DNA of 64,000 bases from Anaeramoeba flamelloides (taxonomy: Eukaryota > Metamonada > Anaeramoebidae), in contig JANTQA010000015.1 in the NCBI GenBank assembly GCA_027625915.1, forward strand, positions 11,747,001 to 11,811,000, read 5' to 3'. Position numbers and translations under genes: made by a program. How positions within the stretch are numbered: position 1 is the stretch's first letter; every line of letters starts with the position of its first letter. The notes below the pieces were generated by a model. That model did no database searches. It was not told where the DNA came from and saw only the letters and a list, made by a program, of their open reading frames with translations. Of this stretch, positions 36,101-47,441 are shown piece by piece.

Positions 36101-36320
36101 TCGATTTTGTTGTTAGGATTAGCAAGTAAAGCTTTTCGATTGGTTGGTACACATAACGAATATTATCAGTCTCAACATAGGTGTGTTGTCTTTCACCTTG
36201 TATTAGTTTTGGAAAGGCTGATAAAAGCCCTTCAATTTTGGAGCCACGAATTGAGATATATTGTCTTGATAGGATCACATTTCCTTTTTTTGTTGAAATC
36301 GCCACTGAAAGAATTACCAT
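30158..36320 (-). CDS. ARCN1: Coatomer subunit delta (delta-COP/archain), 3 exons
   Basis: Delta-COP is part of the F-subcomplex of the COPI coat that forms retrograde Golgi-to-ER vesicles. Exon 1 (36,320-35,949) encodes the longin domain: KIEGLLSAFPKLIQG, YVYQPIEKLYLLILTTKSSN and ILEDLETLRLLSRLVPEYC, nearly identical to human. Exon 2 (35,476-34,422) encodes the coiled coil (EEKRRQAVLWREQQIQKIEQ), a Gly/Asn/Lys linker and the first half of the mu-homology domain (VAINIPIP). Exon 3 (30,458-30,158) completes it: TPVIQQIDGEYSFNSKDRIL then SW, and YPVEVKFSTENTYSQLKV. Total 575 residues (human 511). Splice phases agree (0, then 2) and the joined protein shows no gap. Intron 1 is 472 bp; intron 2 is 3,963 bp. 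Donors are GTAAATTC and GTATGCTT; acceptors TTTTAG and TCATAG. Confidence 0.95.
31020..31260 (+). repeat. Dispersed repeat R4, copy in delta-COP intron
   Basis: AATAATATCAATAATT followed by TTTATATCTAAAATCG and a TTAATAAATGAA block matches 53,730-53,860 in the corepressor intron. The adjoining CAAAATTAATTAAAAATGAA block matches 37,335-37,365, with a related AAATGAAAATTTTTATTTCA at 37,645-37,670. Old and diverged. Confidence 0.5.
31348..31705 (+). mobile_element. Diverged relative of the 433-bp long-inverted-repeat element
   Basis: The blocks AATTGGGAACTTTAATAGAG, GAAAATGAAAAATAAGATC, ACAATAACAGTTTTTCTAAA, GTAGATTTAAATT and TTCTTCTTTTAAATGATTTT follow the same order as in 59,132-59,564. The terminal 40 bp have decayed on both sides. 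It is inside delta-COP intron 2. Confidence 0.65.
31709..31738. repeat. 10-bp tandem, TTTCTGGGAT x3
   Basis: Three consecutive units with one substitution in the last. Short and probably neutral. Confidence 0.7.
32666..32946. mobile_element. 281-bp MITE-like palindrome, AACTATGATC ends
   Basis: The left arm starts AACTATGATCCTTTTTGG and ends GGTTTCTAATAGCAAA. The right arm reads TTTGCTATTAGAAACC through GAAAAGATCATAGTT. The arms are about 50-70 bp and imperfect, and the right one has a GC-rich insert (TGTCGGGGCGCATAGG). A related unit lies at 61,240-61,520. Confidence 0.7.
33190..33330 (-). repeat. Dispersed repeat R3, copy B (reversed)
   Basis: Read on the reverse strand it gives AATATTATAAAAGAACAAAA, ATTTAATCTGGTAAAGAGAC, CTAAATTTGTGACTTCC and AGTCTAGACTAGACACAGTC, which closely follow copy A at 9,805-9,960. 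Confidence 0.75.
33759..33863. repeat. Hairpin with ~26-nt arms
   Basis: AAAAAGTGTCAAAGAGCGAC on the left and GTCGCTCTTTGGCACTTTTT on the right pair with a single mismatch, plus a one-base bulge beyond. The spacer is about 50 nt. It lies in delta-COP intron 2. Confidence 0.75.
34085..34255 (+). repeat. Dispersed repeat R5, copy in delta-COP intron
   Basis: TATTTTTCTTTTCATGTATT, AAATCAAATTATTCAGTATC and AATCTGAAAAGGAGTCGAAT match 53,870-54,010 in the corepressor intron in the same order, with similar spacing. Confidence 0.65.
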
Positions 36321-38539
36321 CTCTTGGTTTTGAAATAGAAGGTTTATTTTAAATTTTTTGAAAACAAATTTGATAAAAATTCAAACAAGAACCAAAATGT
36401 TTTGATTGTAAAAAAAATGAATTCTTTTCTAATTTCTGAAATGTAAATTTTTTACTTAATGTTACTATACATGGAACAGATCATATCAAACTAACTTCTA
36501 AGAGACTTTATAATAAGAAATAGTCTTTTCTTTAAGGACTACATTTTCCTGTTAAAACAGTGAAATAAGATATAGAAAGACCCTTGTAAGAGTTTTATAA
36601 TCCAAGAAATATTTGTCCAAGTAGGATTTATTTTCGAAAAAATGAGAAATTTTTACAATTTTGATAATTTATACAATTTGTACCTTGAATGATCATGCCA
36701 AAATTTTAGTTTTCATATTGTAGAATTTCCGTTTCAACTTTCGGAACTCACAATATTTTCTAGTGCTGTTCTAAATATTTTTTAAATTTTCTTTTACAAG
36801 TTTGAAATGTTCTCATATTTCAACCTACACTTGAAAATACCCAAAAAGTGATTTTTTTGCAATTATTTATTTTGTTTTTTTCAATTTCCTTTGCATTGTA
36901 AAAGAAAGAAAAATAGTCTTCGTGAAAAGGTAAAGATGAGAAAAAATGTTTTTTTTTTTTTTTTTGTCCAATTTCTTCCGTGTGAAAAATTTTTTTGAGA
37001 AGCAAAAGTGAAATAGCACAATAACTCAATACTCCCTAGGGTAAGAACATAGTCCTTAAATGAACAATTGAGAATCTAAATGGGCTCTGTTTTTTAGGAA
37101 TATTATTAATGTACCCGTTCTAGTTATTCCAATATCATGTTTCAATTACTTGGGTTCCTCTTCCTCTTCTTCTTTATATCTGGAGAGGGTAAAAAGGATA
37201 AAAAAAAAATTCTAAAAATAAATAAACTTGTTTACAATACTCATATTTTCCTATTCAAAAAAGAAAAATTTTTCGTTCAAGTTTTCAAAATCTTTTAATA
37301 TTTTTATTCATGAAAAAATCAAAAAGATCTTTACAAAATCAATTAAAAATGAAATTTTTAAGAGTCTTAAATTGAGTTTTTATTCTTGAAATTTTGAGAT
37401 TTAATTTTTTATTTTTTTTTATATACATCTAGCAGTAGAGTTATTATCAATTTAATACATTTAAATATTCATTAGATTAACCATAATATTTTGCTGACAA
37501 TTATTGATTAGAAAGAAATCCTAAGATCTTTTTATAATTATATAGGAAATTATCTTTATAGATTATTTATTAAAGTTATGATTTAACTTTTGATCAAATT
37601 TTAATTAGTGTAATTTGAAATTAACAAAATAAATTTTTTTTATAATTAATAAATGAAAATTTTTATTTCAATTCCAAATGAATCACTTAATTATTACCGC
37701 AACAATCAAATTAGAAGAGGAAAAATAGTGTCTTAGAGTTAACTAAGGATGTTTAATTAAATACCTAAAACTATAGTTTCTAAAAGATTATGTTAAATAT
37801 TATAGGGATTTTCTTCAACTTATAAACTAGAAAATATTTTGGAATGTGAACTAAAAATTTTCATTTTTTAATTCAAAAATAATTGTCTCTTAAACCAACC
37901 CAAGTGAATCAAGCAGAATCTAACCAAAGTAATTTGAAGTGAAATTGAAGTGAACTGAAGAAACATTTACATATAATTTGTTGAATATTTGTCTGGTATG
38001 TGTTTTTATAGTAGAGTTGGTATTTTTTTACTATTTTTTTGTGAAAATATGATTCTGGAGATAAATAAAAAAATAAAATAAAATAAATAATTAAATAATT
38101 CAAGTAAATATAAAAGAAGATTTCAAAAATAATACATATCATTTATAATCCGTACTTTTTAGATACATCCTATACCTATAAAGTTCTTATTTAAAGCTTA
38201 ATAAAGTTAACATTTTCATTTGATCAACAATTGACAAAATATTTAAACCTCTTTAATATAATTAAATCTTAGTTGTGATCAAGAAATTTTTGGCATAAAA
38301 CATAAAAAAAGTCAACTGATTCAACTCTTTAATGTCCAAAAAAATATTGTTAATTGATGTTTTTACTTTTTCGTACGTATTTTTTTACTCTCTTTTTTTC
38401 TTAATTTTCTTTCCCTTTTTCTTTACTTTATTTAAAAAATAAATCTTTTTATTTTCATTTATTAAAAAAACTATTCTATGGGTATAATCTTATATACAAT
38501 ATAGTTGGGATAAATAATTCTAAATCAAATAAGATTTTC

Positions 38540-38945
38540 GAAAAGTGCCGTAGAGTGCTGTAGGGTGTCGTGGAGAGCTTAGGCATTCTTGAGGTTTTCA
38601 GTTTTATTTATAAAATCTATTAATTGTCCCAATAAACAGAAAACTCAAGAAAACCTAACAAGGATTTTTCAAAATTCAAAATAATAGAGAAAAATCTTTG
38701 ATATAACTCAATTCTTTAAAATTCTTGAAAATGAAAGCAGTTTTTTTTTTATTACTTGGAGAAATAAATCAAAAATTTCAAAAATTTTCTTTTAAATTTA
38801 AGAATTTAAAAAAACCTAATGGAAAGTGCCTAGGTTTTTTTCAATTTGAGAAAAAAACTGTAAAATCAATAAATTTTCGGTATATTTCTCTAATTAAAAA
38901 AAAAAAACTAACGGTAATAAGATTTACATTTTGTCGAATTGCTTC
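38540..38945 (+). mobile_element. Nested-palindrome family, copy 1
   Basis: It begins with four degenerate 10-bp units: AGTGCCGTAG, AGTGCTGTAG, GGTGTCGTGG, AGAGCTTAGG. A palindrome with arms TTCTTGAGGTTTTCAGTTTT and AAACAGAAAACTCAAGAAAA follows. It later has AGTGCCTAGGTTTTTTTCAA, then AAATTTTCGGTATAT and a CTAACGG end. The same building blocks recur at 51,931-52,390 and 61,930-62,460. Confidence 0.65.
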
Positions 38946-39408
38946 TCCTCCATAATATTAAAAAAAAAAATTCTGCATTTTTTAAGACCGAGCAATTTTT
39001 TTTAAAAGTTTTGTAAAAAATTATTATACATTTTTTTCTTTTAGCTCGAAGACCAAATAAACCGAGTTAAAATTTTCATAAAACTGAAATCAGATTATTT
39101 AAATTTTACTATTTTTTAATATTTCTTAAGTTGTATTTATGTTGACAGATAATGAATATCTATTTATACGCTTTATAAAAATCCGAAATTTTTGAAAATA
39201 TAATTAAACATACATTTTTATTTCATTAATAGAAAAAAAAATAAAAAGAAAATAAAATTAAAACAAGGAAAAGAAAAATTTTAAAACAAGACTAATTGTC
39301 TTTATCAATTTTTATTTGTTTGATCGAGTTTTAGGGATTTTAAAATTATATAAATATGAATATGAACAATTATTTTCAATTGATATTCATTTCTTCTAGG
39401 ATCATAAT

Positions 39409-39580
39409 ACTGGTATTTGAATTATAAATGGGAAGCAAGTTTTCCTTCATTTTACCTATTTTCATTTTTAAAAGAGGGTTTTCAAAGAAGTAGGTTATAA
39501 TTTGAGCTTTCTCTCTTTGAAAAAGGAAATGAAAATGAAGTGAAAATCTTTTAGCCCATTTATAATTCAAATACAAGTGT
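39409..39580. mobile_element. 172-bp palindrome, GTATTTGAATTATAAATGGG arms
   Basis: The outer 22 bp of each arm (TGGTATTTGAATTATAAATG and its reverse complement ending ATTTGTAT-type) pair almost perfectly. Pairing then continues with bulges through CTTCATTTT / AAAATGAAG for about 60 bp per arm. It ends about 75 bp past the eL20 stop codon. Confidence 0.65.
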
Positions 39581-39653
39581 TATTAAAGCACAAAAAAAGA
39601 TTTTTTCTAATTTTATGCACAAATTAATTAATAAAAAGGTAATTAAAATGATC

Positions 39654-40411
39654 TTAGATAAATGGTTTCTTTTTTGTGAAAGTTGGTCTTCTTTCTTTGT
39701 TCTTTTTGGTTGCACGGTGGATCAATGGGAATTTTAAGTTAGGGTCATGGAATTGGAGTGTTTGTGGTCTTTTACATTCTTTGTCTTCAAGAACCTTGGT
39801 TTTGATGATTTGGATCGATTGGAATCTTGCTTTGTGGTTTCCTGCCATTTCATTGTACATTTGTTGGATTGCTCCTGTTAACGTGACATCACGATATTCT
39901 TTGTACATGTTGTGTTTTCCTGATCTTGAGTTGTACCTTAACCAGATACCATAATTTTTGACTGTTTCTGGATCTTTTTCAAAAATCTTTTTTTTGTTTT
40001 TTTTGATTTTATTCAAAAAGAAAATAAAAGAAAAAAAAAATTGTAAATCAAAAAAAAGTAAAAAGCAAATGAATAAAATTATTTTAAAGGAAGGCAAAGT
40101 AATTGAATCAATTATTTGCAACACACTTATTTTTTTGAGAGAAAAGAAATGAAACTTTTTTTTCTTTTTTCTTTTTTCTTTTTTGAAAAAAATAAAAGGA
40201 AAAATAACAAAAAAAAAAAAAAGTAAATTACTTCATCAACAGAAAGGATCTCTCCTTTGACTTTTTTAATCTTGACAAGCCTTTTTGTGAAATACCAAAA
40301 ACGTGCTTTTGCGACAACACTGTTTGGTGCAAAAAGTTTCATTCGATAGATTTGTGGGTTTTGTACTTTTTTTGTTGGAATGGCTCGGCCGACAACTTGA
40401 TAATATCTCAT
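39654..40411 (-). CDS. RPL18A: 60S ribosomal protein eL20 (L18a), 2 exons
   Basis: eL20 is a structural protein of the large ribosomal subunit. Exon 1 (40,411-40,232) encodes MRYYQVVGRAIPTKKVQNPQ and NSVVAKARFWYFTKRLVKIK; exon 2 (39,986-39,654) encodes IFEKDPETVKNYGIWLRYNS, RSGKHNMYKEYRDVTLTGAI, KARFQSIQII and CKRPQTLQFHDPNLKFPLIH. The join E60-I61 is in phase 0 and collinear with human L18a ([20 protein letters not shown]). The protein is 170 residues, the usual size of the family (about 176). The intron is 245 bp, with GTAATTTA donor and AAAAAG acceptor without a pyrimidine tract in its last 20 bases. The stop is TAA. Both neighbours are far away and unrelated in role. Confidence 0.97.
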
Positions 40412-43400
40412 TCTTATTTATCAAACAAAATTTCAAAGAGAAATAAAAAAAATGAAAGTCAAAGGTATTCAAAAATTAGTATAATATTGATGATTTGTTT
40501 TTTTTCCCAAAGGTAATAGAGTAATTATTTAAAAAAGGATACAATTAAACCCGATGTTTAACTTCATTTATCAACTTTATAGAGACGAGATAATATTTTT
40601 AAAAAAGAAGTTAATTCATTTTCATCAAGTAAATTTTCAGTCAAAAGATCCAGATCAATTTTGTTTGGATTTTCTGATCCAATAATAGAAAAAAAAATTA
40701 ACAAAAAATTATTTTTTTGAAGAAATCTTCACTTTTAGTAATTTCCGAGAGTCTATATGAACAAACAACCTTGAGACTATTAATCTTTTTTTAAAAATAT
40801 CTGAAAAATAAACCTAAATATCGAATACTTGAAGATCTAAAAAAATTGATCATCTAATTTTATTCTCAAATAATTATTTAATCTCTTGAAATTTAAAAGA
40901 TTAGGCAATATTCCCTTTCAAATATTCAGAGTAGTAAAAAAGGAACTGTAATTATTAAAATTAGTTATTTGATAATATCTATTCATTTTTTTTTTAATTA
41001 GAAATACTAATTTGAATTAGTTTTATTAGTTTGATAATCTTTCTAAAAAATTGGGAATTAATTATAAAATTTCTATGGATAAATTTAATCTATTGGGTTG
41101 TTAATGACTTACTGGAATAATTAAGATTGGGTTTATAATTATTGATTAAAAATAATCAAATTAAAATGTATTTCTTTATATTATAAGTTGAATTTTCCAG
41201 GTTTGAAATAGGTATTTTAGGAGAATTTTTTAATTTGATTGTTTGTTTTCTTTTCTCATTTTTTTTTGTATGATGCAAAGAAAAATAGATTTGGACGATT
41301 ATTTGAATTAGAAAAGTATATTTTTAAAAGTTTAAAATAATTATTGTAATTTCATTTTGAAATTTATCCAATTTTTTAAGATTCGATATTATAAGACTTA
41401 GAGTGGTTTTATTTTGAAAGCTTTTTTCTAAACGCCTGATTTGTAAAAAATATAAGATTTCTTTCATCTTTCAGAGAAAATATTTTTTTAACAAATAATT
41501 CAAGAGATATTTGGAATTTTGAACTTTTCAGAAATGAAAAAAATGGATCAATCTTGTAAAAACAAGAATTCATTTTGGATAATGGTATTAAAACTTAGTT
41601 TTTTCTTGTGATAATCATGTTTTTATTTTTTTTTTCAATTTCAAGAGGTGGTATTTTTTTTTTAAATTAAAGTCTAAATTCACTTGAAGTTTTCTTAGTT
41701 TTCTTGTTTCTTAAGGGAGAAAAAGAATTACAAATTTCTCCAAAAAAAAAAAAAGAAAAAAGAAAGAAAGGGTTATATTATACACAACATAGAAGTTAAA
41801 TCAAAAGTAAGTTCAAAAAAACTAACTATGTTTCTGGTATTTGATATATAAAAGTTAAAAAAAAATCATTTAAATTTCATTTTCCTTTTCATTATCATGA
41901 TTGAAAAGAAATTTTTTCGATTAAACTATATTGAGATTTGTGATCTCTATTTGTTTGCCTTATTTTTTTAGAGTAATCAAGATCGAAAAAAAAATATATA
42001 AAGGAAAAGAAAATCTAAGAATTGAAAAAAGATAATCAATCAAAATTTTATTAAAATTAACTTTCAAATGAAAATAAGAAAAGATATGTCAATACGATTT
42101 TAAAAAATTGTGATTTGCCAGATTAATAAATTACAAAAAAATTATCCTTTAAAATTCAAGAGCAAAAAATAATTAAATCTGATTTGTAATTCACTTTTCA
42201 ATCATTCCAAATATTAAACAAGCTGATATATTTAAAAATATAAAAAAAAATAAAACCAAACACCTCAAAAAAGGTTAGTCGCAATTTATGAAATGAGCAT
42301 GGAGTATTTTTTATTGCGGAACTGTCAGTGAAAAAATGTTAACAACATATTTTAGCTTATAATTAAATTCATTTTAAAAGACAAATCATAACTTCCCTTT
42401 TCTTAGTGTTTATTGGTCTTTTCATAAATCTTCTATTTTTCCAAATGACCTTTGCCAGAAAATAAAAAAAGGAAAAGAATAAAAAAAAGAAAAGAATAAT
42501 AAATATAAAAGGAAAAATTAAAGAATAAAAAATGAAAAATCAAAAAAAAAATTTGCAAAATTAAAAAAAAACATAAAGATCCAAAAATTTAATTTTATTT
42601 TTTTGTTAAGAATATGGGACAAACCCTCAAAAAACTTTCATTAACATTATAAAGTGACTCGAAAGTTTTGAAAAATAGCTGATTTGGGAACTAATAAATA
42701 TTATTAAAATAGCCCGTGAAGACTTGGTAAATGTGCAACCTTGATGTAAAAATTATGTTTCTTTTTTTAAAGGTTTACAAATTTGGAAATCAAATAAACT
42801 AAAAATGAACAATAACTAAGTATTATATTAGTTACTTGGCATTCTTATGTTAAAATCTGAAAAATAAAGGACCAAACATAAAAATTTTTCTCAATATATA
42901 GATGCTATTTGAAAAAAATTTTTTGAAGAAGAAATATCAAAAAAATTTCTGAAAAAATACAAATTTTTAAACAAATATAAAACATAATGTAAAATTTTCT
43001 TTGAATATTAAGGAATTGGCGTTAAAATTGATTTATTCTTAGTAGTGCAATTTATTCTGTATTATACATGGTATTTAAAATTAAATAAAAAAACAGACTT
43101 TTAATTTAAATGGTGGATTTTAATTTTTAAAAAAATGTATATTTTTTAATATAAAATAATTTTGTTTCAAATTTGATATGGTTAAAGTTAGTGGAGAATA
43201 ATTAATCAAGATTTTTACAGTTTACAGTTCTAAAAAGAGCAAAAGTGAAAACACTAGAATTGAATTTTGATCTCTTCTCTAATTATAAGATTTTTTCTGG
43301 TTCAAAATCGAATGGAATGTGTATTATACAATTCAAAGTGTTTATCTGTGGATAGTAAAAGAAAAAATACTTGCCTAAATTAACGGAAATAAGAAACACT

Positions 43401-45758
43401 AAATTCGAAATGGCTTTAAGATTAATAGAATTTAAAACTTGAAAAAAGTTATCAAACAGTAAAATAAAACAAAATAATTTACAATGACAAAAATTTTTTT
43501 TAATTATTTTTGATTTGGGTTACATTCGCAGTCCAAACCTTCTAACAAAAATCAAAAAAAAAAAAATAATTGAGTACCTTAATTTTAAAAGGTAAAAAGA
43601 AGACAATATATTTTCATTATTTTTTGAAAAGGCAAATCTTAATCAAAAATTTTAATTTGACTATTTGGTTTTCATTTACCATAGTCCATATAAACACTTT
43701 GGTATTTTACTAGTTTGGAATTTTTTATACAATAATTATTCAGAATCACAAAATTTTGAAATTTATATTAAAATTGAAATTTTATTAATTTATTGGGAGA
43801 AAACAGTTATTAAAGAGCATTTTTCAAAATGAAAAAATACCTAAATTAGTAAATAAATTTGTATATTATAATAAAATAATATGAATAAATAATATTCAAA
43901 ACTTTTACCATCAGTGCGACTTTTACAGTACAAAAAAAAATACAAAATGAATATCTAAAAAATTCTATTCTCCGATAATAAAATGGTTCAAAGAATTTTA
44001 GAAATAGGTGTATTAATTTGGAATTTTTTTGATTTTTAAATCTTGTTCAAAGTTTGTTACTGTGGAGTGCTTTTGAATATATTCGTAGTTTTTTAATTAT
44101 AACTGGAGAAATGACAATAAATGGGGACAAACAAATTATGTAAAAAAAAGACAAAATACAAGTTTTGTGCAAGAAATTATTTTTTAAATAGGGGGATTAT
44201 TTGAGTATAATTAAATTTAGTATTTTGTGTCGTTATTTTTTTCAATATGAGTGAAAGGGGATCTATTTTTATTAAATTTCTTGTCTCATCACCAAAAAGA
44301 CACACTTTTGTGATATTGTGAAATAAGGTGGTTTAGAACTTTGTGTTATTTGATAAAGGCAGTAAAATTGTCTAACAACATAATTTGACCTTTATTTAGG
44401 ATTTAAACTGGTGTCTGTAATGGCTAGGTATTTTTTTAAGTTTTTGTTCAATTTAAAATTCATTTTTTTTTTACATCTTTTGCGAAAAGTGAATATGAAC
44501 GTGTCTGGAAAAAAGAAAAATGTTATCATAGCTAAACATATCTAAACTCTTTTTCAGTCAAAGGGGCCCAGTTTTATTGAAGAAATGGAAAACATTCTAT
44601 GAGTTTAATTTATTACTCTTCTCAAACTAAAATTTTCATTTTTTAGATCAAAATCATTTTTTCTCATTTTGTAAAATTTTTTTTTTTTTGTTTTTTGCTT
44701 TTTACTTTTTTTTTTTTTTTTTTTATTTTTTTTTTAAAAAATTAACTTTGAAAAAAAAAATGTTTGGAAAACCAAATAAACATTAAGATAAGTTAGGCTT
44801 TGTATGTTCTTTTAAAATTCATTAATTTAAAAGTAAAAAATCTTATTATCAACAATTTTAATTTCCTAAACAAATTGAGAATTTTGCACGAGACGTTCCA
44901 ATGAATAGGCCCAAAAAATTTTTTAACATTTTTTTTTTTTTTTTGAAATTTATGGTTTGTTCAGACTTTTCTTTTATAATTATCGACTCTTATATGAAAT
45001 TTATTATTTCTCGTATTTCTAAACAATCTAAGTTTGGTTGATTCTTAAAAATAAAGTGACTTTTTCATTTTTGGCTGGGACCCTTTGAGTGAAATGGAGT
45101 TTATTAAGGTTTGTCAGAAAAAAAAATTGTGGGGAAAACAGACTGGTAAGAAATTGGAAACCAAGTCTAAATCGTTTGAACTGTTATCTAGTATACTGAT
45201 AAAACTCAAAGATAAATACTTTAAATTTTATCTCAAGTTCAAAAAGAAAACCCGTATTAGAAGTAATTTTCATTTCTAATTCATGTTTTATGAAAGTTTA
45301 AACTCGTTTTCAACAATTAATAAGTAAAATATTTTGGGAATTCGAAATAAAATTTTCCATTTATTAATTGGAAAATAAAAGTAAAAATCAATTTTTCCAT
45401 AATATTAATTATTTTTTTTCTTTTTTCCAATGAATCAAATTTTATAATAAGCATGCGATTCACACCTAAAAAACTTTTTTTGGTGTTTTTGATAACTTTT
45501 TGTGTATTTTTTGAATTTTACACTTTTACCTTGTCTAGGATAATATATGAATAAAAAATAAAAAAATTTAAAATAAAAGATGAAAAAACAAGCGATAAAC
45601 ATTAAAAACTAAGTGTCATTTTAAAATGTAGAAATTAATTAAAAAGAAAACACTACCTAAGATCAAAACAAACAAAAAAAAAAAATAATATTAATTTTTA
45701 CTCGAAGGTAATGTTTCTCCGTAATGTTGTAATATTATTATCAACAAATTACAAAATT
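40412..45758. other. 5.3-kb gene-poor region between eL20 and the Moco-sulfurase-like gene
   Basis: No conserved gene was recognised. It holds the third copy of the GTGACTCA-ended family (42,100-42,680), long homopolymer tracts (for example 44,680-44,740) and a Lys-rich 64-codon frame at 45,085-45,279 that lacks a good early ATG context and matches nothing I know. Small multi-exon genes or non-coding RNAs cannot be excluded. Confidence 0.45.
42100..42680 (+). mobile_element. GTGACTCA-ended family, copy 3
   Basis: It is collinear with the 24,229 copy: AAATTGTGATTTGCCAG, TGATTTGTAATTCACTTTTC, AAATGAGCAT, GTCAGTGAAAAAATGTTAAC, TCTTAGTGTTTATTGGTCTT and ACAAACCCTCAAAAAAC, with right end CATTATAAAGTGACTCGAAA. 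The purine tract is present but mixed with T. More diverged than copy 2. Confidence 0.7.
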
Positions 45759-47441
45759 TTAAAAATTATCTTCTTTTTCTATATATTTCATGTTAATGAC
45801 CTGTATTAAATAATCGATATGTTCGAACATTGTACCATATCCCAGAGAAGCGCGTATTGCGCCCAAGGGTTTATTATTAATAAAAATTATATCATCACCA
45901 CAGGATTCTTTTTCTTCGGCGGCCTGTTTAAGATCGTCTTCATTAATACCAAAATACTGGGTGCATGCCCCTGGGTTGCAGTGGCAACCAGTTCTCAGAT
46001 TTATTCCCTCGCTTTCTAAAGATGCTTGAACGTCATTAAAATTAAGATAATTATTGTTAGTATCTAATAAATTAAAAGTGACAATTCCACCTTGTTTATT
46101 AAAATTATTATCTTGGTTAAGATCCCATTTGCCATAAATCTCAACAAGTGGGTTGCCGTTGCTCCATTTGAGTTTTGATAATTCTTTCACTAAATATTTG
46201 CCAAGATGATAAATATGCTGTGAAATTTGATCGATACCAAGATTTTCGATAAATTCCAATCCATATTTGGCTGTGATGATGTCTAAAAATGGTAAAGTGC
46301 CATCCTCAAGTTTCGTTGAGGGGTTTGGGTGTCTTACGCAAAAGGTGGTACAATCAGATACAAGTACCACTGTGCCGCCACCAAAATAAGATTTTTGTAA
46401 TAAGTGAACGATATCATTATTAATGATCAATGCGCCAAGCCCTGTAGGATAGCCAAACATTTTATAGAAGGACAAAGTTACAAAATCCGCCGGGTATTTT
46501 GTTAAATCCAATTTGTTTGATGGCAAAAAGGCTGCTGCGTCTAACAAAACAAGCCAGTCGTTATTTTTTATGGATTGGAAATCTTTGATCCAATTTAAAT
46601 CATATTTCGATCCATCAAAATTTGATTCTGCAGGGTAAGCAAACAAATTAAAAGTAACCTCTTCCTCTTCCTCTTCACCTTCACCTTGGCCTTGACCATT
46701 TTCGTTTTTGTCTTTGTTTTCATTCACATCCCCAAGCTCTTTTTCATCCTTAATAAATTGTTGGATATTCTCTTCTTTCAAAGAGTGAAAGGAAGCCTGT
46801 TTTAATAACGCATACTCACGAATGCCAATTACAGAATTATGGTTTTGGTTCAAATAAGCAAATTTTGAATTCCTTGAAAATGGGAAAGCCTCTCCAACCA
46901 ACTTTAAGGCCTGTGTTGTTCCAGAAGTGAACACGACGGAGTATTGTCCAGACTCTGTATTAAAGTATTCTAATAGTTTGCTTCGAAATTTTTCAATTAA
47001 ATCGTTTGTTTGCAAGCTCGGTTGGGATCTTGAATGTGTGTTCGCATAAAAGTTTTGAAACAAATCAGAATAACTGTTTGTTAGCACACTGGCTGGGTAC
47101 GGCGCTGCGCCCGTGTAATCTAAATACACTTTATTCTGAAGGTGGAAATGTTCTTCATCATTAATTTCTTTGAGCTTGCCTTGAGTATACCCATAATTGG
47201 ATCCCTGATCTTCAAGGTATTGTTTTTCTCTTGACTCAGAAGACAGCCTTGATCTTTTTAAGGCTAACTCAATTGCTTCTTTTGTTCTTTCCCTTTCTGA
47301 AAAGGGTGAGTTAACACCATTATTTGGGGGGTTTGTTTTTTGAATCAAGACAATACAGGTTATTAAAATTAGGAAGAAAATTGAGGCCAAGGCAATAAGG
47401 ATACGCTTTTGATCTTTTTTACAAGCCCTTTTCAAAAACAT
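45759..47441 (-). CDS. Membrane-anchored Moco-sulfurase-like class V PLP enzyme, single exon, 560 aa
   Basis: The fold is the NifS-like (aminotransferase class V) domain of molybdenum cofactor sulfurase, which moves sulfur from cysteine through a protein persulfide. Residues 104-115 (KVYLDYTGAAPY) open the domain. FTSGTTQALK (171-180) binds the cofactor phosphate, D301 (LLDAAAFLPSN) holds the pyridine nitrogen, and SFYKMFGYPTGLGALI carries the PLP lysine K327. RTGCHCNPGAC (483-493) contains C486, C488 and C493; C488 aligns with the persulfide Cys reported for plant ABA3. Residues 13-33 form one hydrophobic segment after a basic start (FLKRACKKDQKR), so it is probably a type II anchored protein. 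A Glu/Gly/Asn insert lies at 235-262. The MOSC domain of full Moco sulfurases is absent: the protein stops 20-30 residues after the PLP fold. Substrate is uncertain. Confidence 0.85.
   Translation of the reverse strand: MFLKRACKKDQKRILIALASIFFLILITCIVLIQKTNPPNNGVNSPFSERERTKEAIELALKRSRLSSESREKQYLEDQGSNYGYTQGKLKEINDEEHFHLQNKVYLDYTGAAPYPASVLTNSYSDLFQNFYANTHSRSQPSLQTNDLIEKFRSKLLEYFNTESGQYSVVFTSGTTQALKLVGEAFPFSRNSKFAYLNQNHNSVIGIREYALLKQASFHSLKEENIQQFIKDEKELGDVNENKDKNENGQGQGEGEEEEEEVTFNLFAYPAESNFDGSKYDLNWIKDFQSIKNNDWLVLLDAAAFLPSNKLDLTKYPADFVTLSFYKMFGYPTGLGALIINNDIVHLLQKSYFGGGTVVLVSDCTTFCVRHPNPSTKLEDGTLPFLDIITAKYGLEFIENLGIDQISQHIYHLGKYLVKELSKLKWSNGNPLVEIYGKWDLNQDNNFNKQGGIVTFNLLDTNNNYLNFNDVQASLESEGINLRTGCHCNPGACTQYFGINEDDLKQAAEEKESCGDDIIFINNKPLGAIRASLGYGTMFEHIDYLIQVINMKYIEKEDNF

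Larger units (their letters stand above)
36321..39653. other. Intergenic region between delta-COP and eL20
   Basis: No gene seen. It contains an R4-related stretch (about 37,290-37,700), a nested-palindrome element (38,540-38,945) and a 172-bp palindrome (39,409-39,580). The delta-COP promoter must lie just right of 36,320; I see no clear TATA element against this AT background. Confidence 0.5.

Noticed and set aside
45085-45279. Lys-rich 64-codon ORF as a gene
   Set aside because: No recognisable family, no leader, and composition close to the AT background.
45759-47441. Calling the PLP enzyme a mitochondrial NFS1/IscS or selenocysteine lyase
   Set aside because: SFYKMFGYPTG and RTGCHCNPGAC are the Moco-sulfurase versions of these motifs, and no mitochondrial presequence is visible.
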